In this document: one piece after another, positions 5,578 through 8,489 of the stretch
Layout of the letters: each line of letters begins with the position of its first letter
Position numbering within the stretch: the first letter of the stretch is position 1
Translations under genes and position numbers: made by a program
Notes under the pieces: model-generated
What the model saw: the letters and a program-made list of their open reading frames with translations, nothing else
Told to the model about the DNA's origin: nothing
Database searches by the model: none
Source of the DNA: CADEED01 sp039930985
GTDB taxonomy: Bacteria; Pseudomonadota; Gammaproteobacteria; Steroidobacterales; Steroidobacteraceae
Direction of reading: 5' to 3'
Length of the DNA: 8,489 nt
Assembly (NCBI GenBank): GCA_039930985.1
Contig: JBDTSV010000169.1
Coordinates: forward strand, 1-8,489

Positions 5578-6365
5578 ACGCGCTGGCTCTGAATTCGATC
5601 GACGCGGCATCGGCTCCGCGCGGCGCACTGGGCGCCTACTTCACCGAAACGCGTTATGAGCTGATCCGGATGATCCGCAATCCCGGCGTCGCGATCCCGG
5701 TGCTGATACTTCCCGTCGCGCTCTACTCGCTACTCGGGTTGTTGATCTTTGGTGAAGCCATCGACAAGGATGCGAACACCGGCATATTTCTATTCGCGGC
5801 ATTCGCGATCATGGCAGTCACCATGCCGGCGTTGTACGGCACGGGCGTCATCCTGGCGCTCGAGCGCGACATGGGGCTGCTTCGCCTGAAACGTGCCCAA
5901 CCCGCGCCGCCCGCGGCATGGGTGGTGGCGAAGATCGCCAGCGGCCTGGTGCTCGCGGGACTCGCCTACACGCCCATCGTCATCCTGGCACTCGTCAGCG
6001 GCAAGCTCGCGCTCAGCATGGGCCAGGTAGCCGCGTTCAGCGGCGCGCTGCTGATCGGCACCATCCCGTTCTGTGCGATGGGGCTCATGATCGGTTCGCT
6101 GGCCAGTGGTTCGGCCGCGCCCGGCTACGCCAACCTTATCTATCTACCCGGCTGCTATCTCTCGGGTATGTTCTTTCCGTTGCCGGCGTCGATGTATTGG
6201 CAGGTAGCCATCTGGCCGCACTTCCACGTCAAGCAGTTCGCGATGCACCTGGCAGGAATCGCGAATTCCCAGTACGAGCCGCTGTCGATGGCGATCGCCA
6301 GCATGCTGGGCTACACCGTCCTGTTCGCCGGCGTCACCATCTGGCGTCTCAAGCAAAAGGATTGA
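5574..6365 (+). CDS. ABC-2 type transporter permease, partner of the fused ATPase
   Basis: The 263-residue membrane protein has a cytoplasmic N-terminal tail of about 35 residues. Six hydrophobic segments follow (about 38-58, 68-92, 116-140, 148-173, 178-200 and 238-257). The conserved ABC-2 coupling stretch ALERDMGLLRLKRAQPAPPAAWVVAKI follows helix 2. The NodJ/DrrB-like motif NLIYLPGCYLSGMFFPLP lies in helix 5 and the re-entrant part. It starts inside the stop of the fusion gene (ATGA, 5574-5577) with its own GGGAGG at 5564-5569. Expression in step with the fused ATPase is therefore likely, and the two should form a transporter. It is the last gene of the operon: a 67-bp gap with a hairpin follows. 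No histidine kinase or response regulator follows, although these often accompany such ATPase-permease pairs. The substrate is unknown. Confidence 0.9.
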   Translation: MNALALNSIDAASAPRGALGAYFTETRYELIRMIRNPGVAIPVLILPVALYSLLGLLIFGEAIDKDANTGIFLFAAFAIMAVTMPALYGTGVILALERDMGLLRLKRAQPAPPAAWVVAKIASGLVLAGLAYTPIVILALVSGKLALSMGQVAAFSGALLIGTIPFCAMGLMIGSLASGSAAPGYANLIYLPGCYLSGMFFPLPASMYWQVAIWPHFHVKQFAMHLAGIANSQYEPLSMAIASMLGYTVLFAGVTIWRLKQKD

Positions 6366-6389
6366 CTAAAGTCCTGTCCCATTTTCGGC

Positions 6390-6425
6390 GCCCTCGCGGT
6401 ATGGTTACGCACCAACCGCGGGGGC
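6390..6425 (+). promoter_or_regulatory. Strong hairpin before the Gfo/Idh gene, covering its likely ribosome-binding site
   Basis: Left arm 6390-6405 (GCCCTCGCGGTATGGT) pairs with right arm 6411-6425 (ACCAACCGCGGGGGC) around the loop TACGC. This gives 15 base pairs with one bulged A (6401) and one G-T wobble (6394/6421). No T-run follows, so it is not a textbook intrinsic terminator. The G-run at 6420-6424, about 8 nt before the ATG at 6433, is the only Shine-Dalgarno-like sequence and lies in the right arm. It could end or protect the upstream ABC operon mRNA, or control translation of the downstream gene. Function is inferred. Confidence 0.45.
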
Positions 6426-6432
6426 ATAGAAG

Positions 6433-7593
6433 ATGAGTGGCAAGGATCGGCGCGATTTCCTGCAGGCAGCCGGACTGGCTGGCATTTTCGGAGCGGTTTC
6501 ATCGGCAGCCCTGGCGCAGGGCGCCTCCGGCGCCTTCACCGTGGACCCGGCCAACACGTCGACTCCGGAAATCAAGCCGACGCATTCAATCAACTTCGCC
6601 GCCATCGGCCTCGATCACGCCCACATTTTTGGCATGATCTCGGCGATCCAGCGCGGCGGCGGCACTCTCGTCGCCTTCCACTCGGCTGACGAGGCGCAGA
6701 TCACGGATTTTCGCAAACGCTACGGCGAGGTGAAGCTCGCAAGCGTTGACGAGATTCTGGCCGACAAGTCGATCCAGCTCGTCGCCGGCGCACCGATCCC
6801 AGATTTGCGCGCACCGCTCGGCATTCGCGTCATGAAGGCGGGCAAGGATTACCTCTCGGACAAACCTGGCATCACCACGCTCAAGCAACTCGCCGACGTG
6901 CGCAAGGCCGTGAAGGAAACTTCCCGCAAGTTCGCCATCATGTATTCCGAGCGCCTCGAAGTGCGCGCCGCGGTGCACGCGGGCGAGCTCATCAAGCAAG
7001 GTGCCATCGGCCGCGTCGTTCAGACCGTGAACCTCGCGCCGCATCGCGTGAACGCGCCCTCCCGCCCCGCGTGGTTCTTCGACAAGGCGCGGTACGGCGG
7101 CATCCTCACGGATATCGGCTCGCACCAGGCCGATCAATTCCTCTATTACACCAACAGCACGAAGGCCAAGGTCGTCGCGGCGCAGACCGGCAACATCGCC
7201 TGGCCGCAGCATCCGCAGTTCGAAGACTTCGGTGACATGGTGATGTCGGGCAATGGCGGTACGGGTTACGTGCGCGTCGACTGGTTCACGCCCGACGGCC
7301 TCGACACCTGGGGCGATGGCCGCTTGTTCGTGCTCGGTACCGAGGGTTACATCGAGCTGCGCAAGTACATCAATGTGGCCTCGGGCCTCGCCGGCGGCAA
7401 CCACCTGTACATCGTCGACAAAAAGAGCGCGCGTTACATCGACTGCAGCAAAGTGCCGCTGCCATTCGGCCCGCAGTTCGTCACGGATATCGTGAACCGT
7501 ACGCAGATCGCGCAAGACCAAGAGCAAGCCTTGTTAGCCGCGGAGCTGGTGCTCAAGGCGCAGAAGATGGCGACGCGAGCGATCTTAGGCTGA
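6433..7593 (+). CDS. Tat-exported Gfo/Idh/MocA-family oxidoreductase-like protein
   Basis: The 386-residue product resembles NAD(P)-dependent sugar or inositol dehydrogenases of the Gfo/Idh/MocA family. It begins with a twin-arginine signal (KDRRDFLQAAG, Arg6-Arg7, then a hydrophobic stretch and ALA before Gln29), so it should be exported folded to the periplasm. The N-terminal Rossmann-like region starts INFAAIGLDHAHIFGM (53-68). This replaces the usual GxGxxG with GLDHAHIFG, seen directly. The catalytic-loop motif is SDKPG (142-146, in place of EKP). The second-domain motif is LTDIGSHQADQFLYY, with Asp227 and His231 where the family has its catalytic Asp and His. A beta-rich C-terminal domain follows. 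Signal peptides occur in glucose-fructose oxidoreductase-like members. The gene is 27 bp from the esterase gene and probably in one transcript with it. The substrate is unknown; a plant-polysaccharide sugar is a guess from context. Confidence 0.87.
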   Translation: MSGKDRRDFLQAAGLAGIFGAVSSAALAQGASGAFTVDPANTSTPEIKPTHSINFAAIGLDHAHIFGMISAIQRGGGTLVAFHSADEAQITDFRKRYGEVKLASVDEILADKSIQLVAGAPIPDLRAPLGIRVMKAGKDYLSDKPGITTLKQLADVRKAVKETSRKFAIMYSERLEVRAAVHAGELIKQGAIGRVVQTVNLAPHRVNAPSRPAWFFDKARYGGILTDIGSHQADQFLYYTNSTKAKVVAAQTGNIAWPQHPQFEDFGDMVMSGNGGTGYVRVDWFTPDGLDTWGDGRLFVLGTEGYIELRKYINVASGLAGGNHLYIVDKKSARYIDCSKVPLPFGPQFVTDIVNRTQIAQDQEQALLAAELVLKAQKMATRAILG

Positions 7594-7620
7594 GTTATCG
7601 CGCTGAATCGAGGGGGAATC

Positions 7621-8489
7621 ATGAAGACACGCGCTCCGCTTCTGGCGGCTCTGTTCATTGGCGCTGCGGCCCTGGCCGACGAATCAGCCGGTACTGCCTA
7701 CGTGCCGTACCACTCATCGGGAATCTATGCGCTCGGCGAGACCGCCGGCTGGAATGTCACGCTGCCGTGGCGCTCACCGGCGGTGACCTATGTCATTCGC
7801 AAGAACAACCTCACCGAGATCGGACGCGGCACGCTCACGCCCGGCAAGCCATCCACCATCGAGGCGAAACTCGATGAGCCAGGCATGGTGTACGTCGAGA
7901 TCACCGAGAACACCTTCGGCGCCAAGCCGCGCGCGCTGGGTGCGGCGGTCGCGCCGGAAAAGATCCACGCGGCGATTCCCGCGCCCGCGGACTTCGACGA
8001 ATTCTGGGCCGCGAAGATCAAGCAGCTGCGCAAGGTGAAAGCGAATCCTTCGCTGACCGACAAGCCGAGCGAACGAGACGGCGTCGATTTCGCCATCCTC
8101 AGGATGAATCACGTCGAGGGCAAACACGTGTGGGGCCAGGTCGCCAAGCCGCATGACGAAACCGGCAAGAAGAAATATCCCGGCCTGGTGATTCTGCAGT
8201 GGGCGAGCCCTCCCTACCCTTTGCAGAAGGCCTGGGTCACCGACCGCGCCGCCGAAGGCTGGCTCACGGTGAACATCGAGCCCCATGACGTGATGCCCGA
8301 TCAGCCCAAGGAGTACTACGACGCGCTGCCGGCGGAGCTCAAGGCCTACAACGGCATCGAGACGCGCAATCGCGACAAGAACTACTTCTTATATATGTAC
8401 CTGGCCGACATCCGCGCCGTCGACTACCTCGCCAGCCGTCCGGACTGGGACGGCAAGACGCTGGTGGTCATGGGCACCAGCATGGGCGG
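7621..8489 (+). CDS. Secreted acetylxylan esterase-like protein (CE7/AXE1 family), partial 3' end
   Basis: The visible 289 residues start at an ATG preceded by GAGGGGG (4-nt gap). A signal peptide (1-19, ending ALA) comes first. Residues about 22-115 form a beta-rich extra domain (VPYHSSGIYALGETAGWNVTLPW, PGMVYVEITENTFG) not found in the minimal enzymes. From about 120 the CE7 esterase pattern begins: PADFDEFWAAKIKQL, then KYPGLVILQWASPPYPLQ (oxyanion-side strand), a YLADIRAVDYLASRPDWDGK helix, and VVMGTSMGG with nucleophile Ser287. CE7 enzymes are alpha/beta-hydrolases that remove acetyl groups from xylan and xylo-oligosaccharides, and some act on cephalosporins (family knowledge). The usual nucleophile elbow is GxSQGG; here Met replaces Gln. 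The catalytic Asp and His lie beyond the window end. It follows the Gfo/Idh-like gene by 27 bp, suggesting joint use in carbohydrate breakdown. Confidence 0.85.
   Translation, partial: MKTRAPLLAALFIGAAALADESAGTAYVPYHSSGIYALGETAGWNVTLPWRSPAVTYVIRKNNLTEIGRGTLTPGKPSTIEAKLDEPGMVYVEITENTFGAKPRALGAAVAPEKIHAAIPAPADFDEFWAAKIKQLRKVKANPSLTDKPSERDGVDFAILRMNHVEGKHVWGQVAKPHDETGKKKYPGLVILQWASPPYPLQKAWVTDRAAEGWLTVNIEPHDVMPDQPKEYYDALPAELKAYNGIETRNRDKNYFLYMYLADIRAVDYLASRPDWDGKTLVVMGTSMG

Noticed and set aside
6390..6425. Rho-independent terminator for the ABC operon
   Set aside because: The stem is strong but is followed by GCATAGAAG and not a T-run, so it is reported as a hairpin of uncertain role.
6366..6432. 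Riboswitch or small RNA gene in the gap after the permease
   Set aside because: The gap is only 67 bp with a single hairpin and no recognisable aptamer core.
6586..7527. Minus-strand open frame (313 codons) opposite the Gfo/Idh-like gene
   Set aside because: No recognisable domain and a composition typical of an antisense shadow; the plus-strand gene has diagnostic motifs.

Overview
The window reads as chromosomal DNA of a high-GC, Gram-negative bacterium. Pointers are a urease accessory GTPase, a HupE/UreJ-type membrane protein, a Tat-exported sugar-oxidoreductase-like protein and a secreted CE7-type esterase. A gammaproteobacterium of the Steroidobacter/Xanthomonas type would fit, but that is a weak inference from gene content. 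No RNA genes, CRISPR arrays, insertion sequences or phage genes are visible.

Left end (1-1204): the 5' part of ureG runs leftward off the window. A short HupE/UreJ-like gene (352-795) diverges from it and looks internally shortened. That gene converges on, and overlaps by 59 bp, a leftward hotdog-fold acyl-CoA thioesterase gene (737-1204).

Centre (about 1205-6365): a 296-bp divergent control region precedes a tightly packed rightward operon. Its order is a YtrA-type GntR regulator, an ABC ATPase, an ABC-2 permease, a fusion of a membrane acyltransferase (acyltransferase-3/OpgC-like) with a second ABC ATPase, and a second ABC-2 permease. Three of the four junctions are 4-bp ATGA overlaps and the fourth is an 11-bp gap with a good ribosome-binding site. 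A perfect 14-bp palindrome abuts the regulator's start codon and is the obvious autoregulatory operator. The layout (small GntR repressor plus two ATPases plus two permeases) recalls the Bacillus ytrABCDEF cell-envelope-stress operon. The distinctive element is the acyltransferase-ABC fusion, which physically joins a predicted membrane acyl-transfer enzyme to a transport or sensing ATPase. This is the best candidate for an undescribed system here: a regulated machine that acylates an envelope molecule and moves it or senses it.

Right end (6366-8489): a strong hairpin lies in the 67-bp gap just before a Tat-signal Gfo/Idh/MocA-family gene. A secreted acetylxylan-esterase-like (CE7) gene follows 27 bp later and is cut by the window end. 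These two look like a separate carbohydrate-processing unit.
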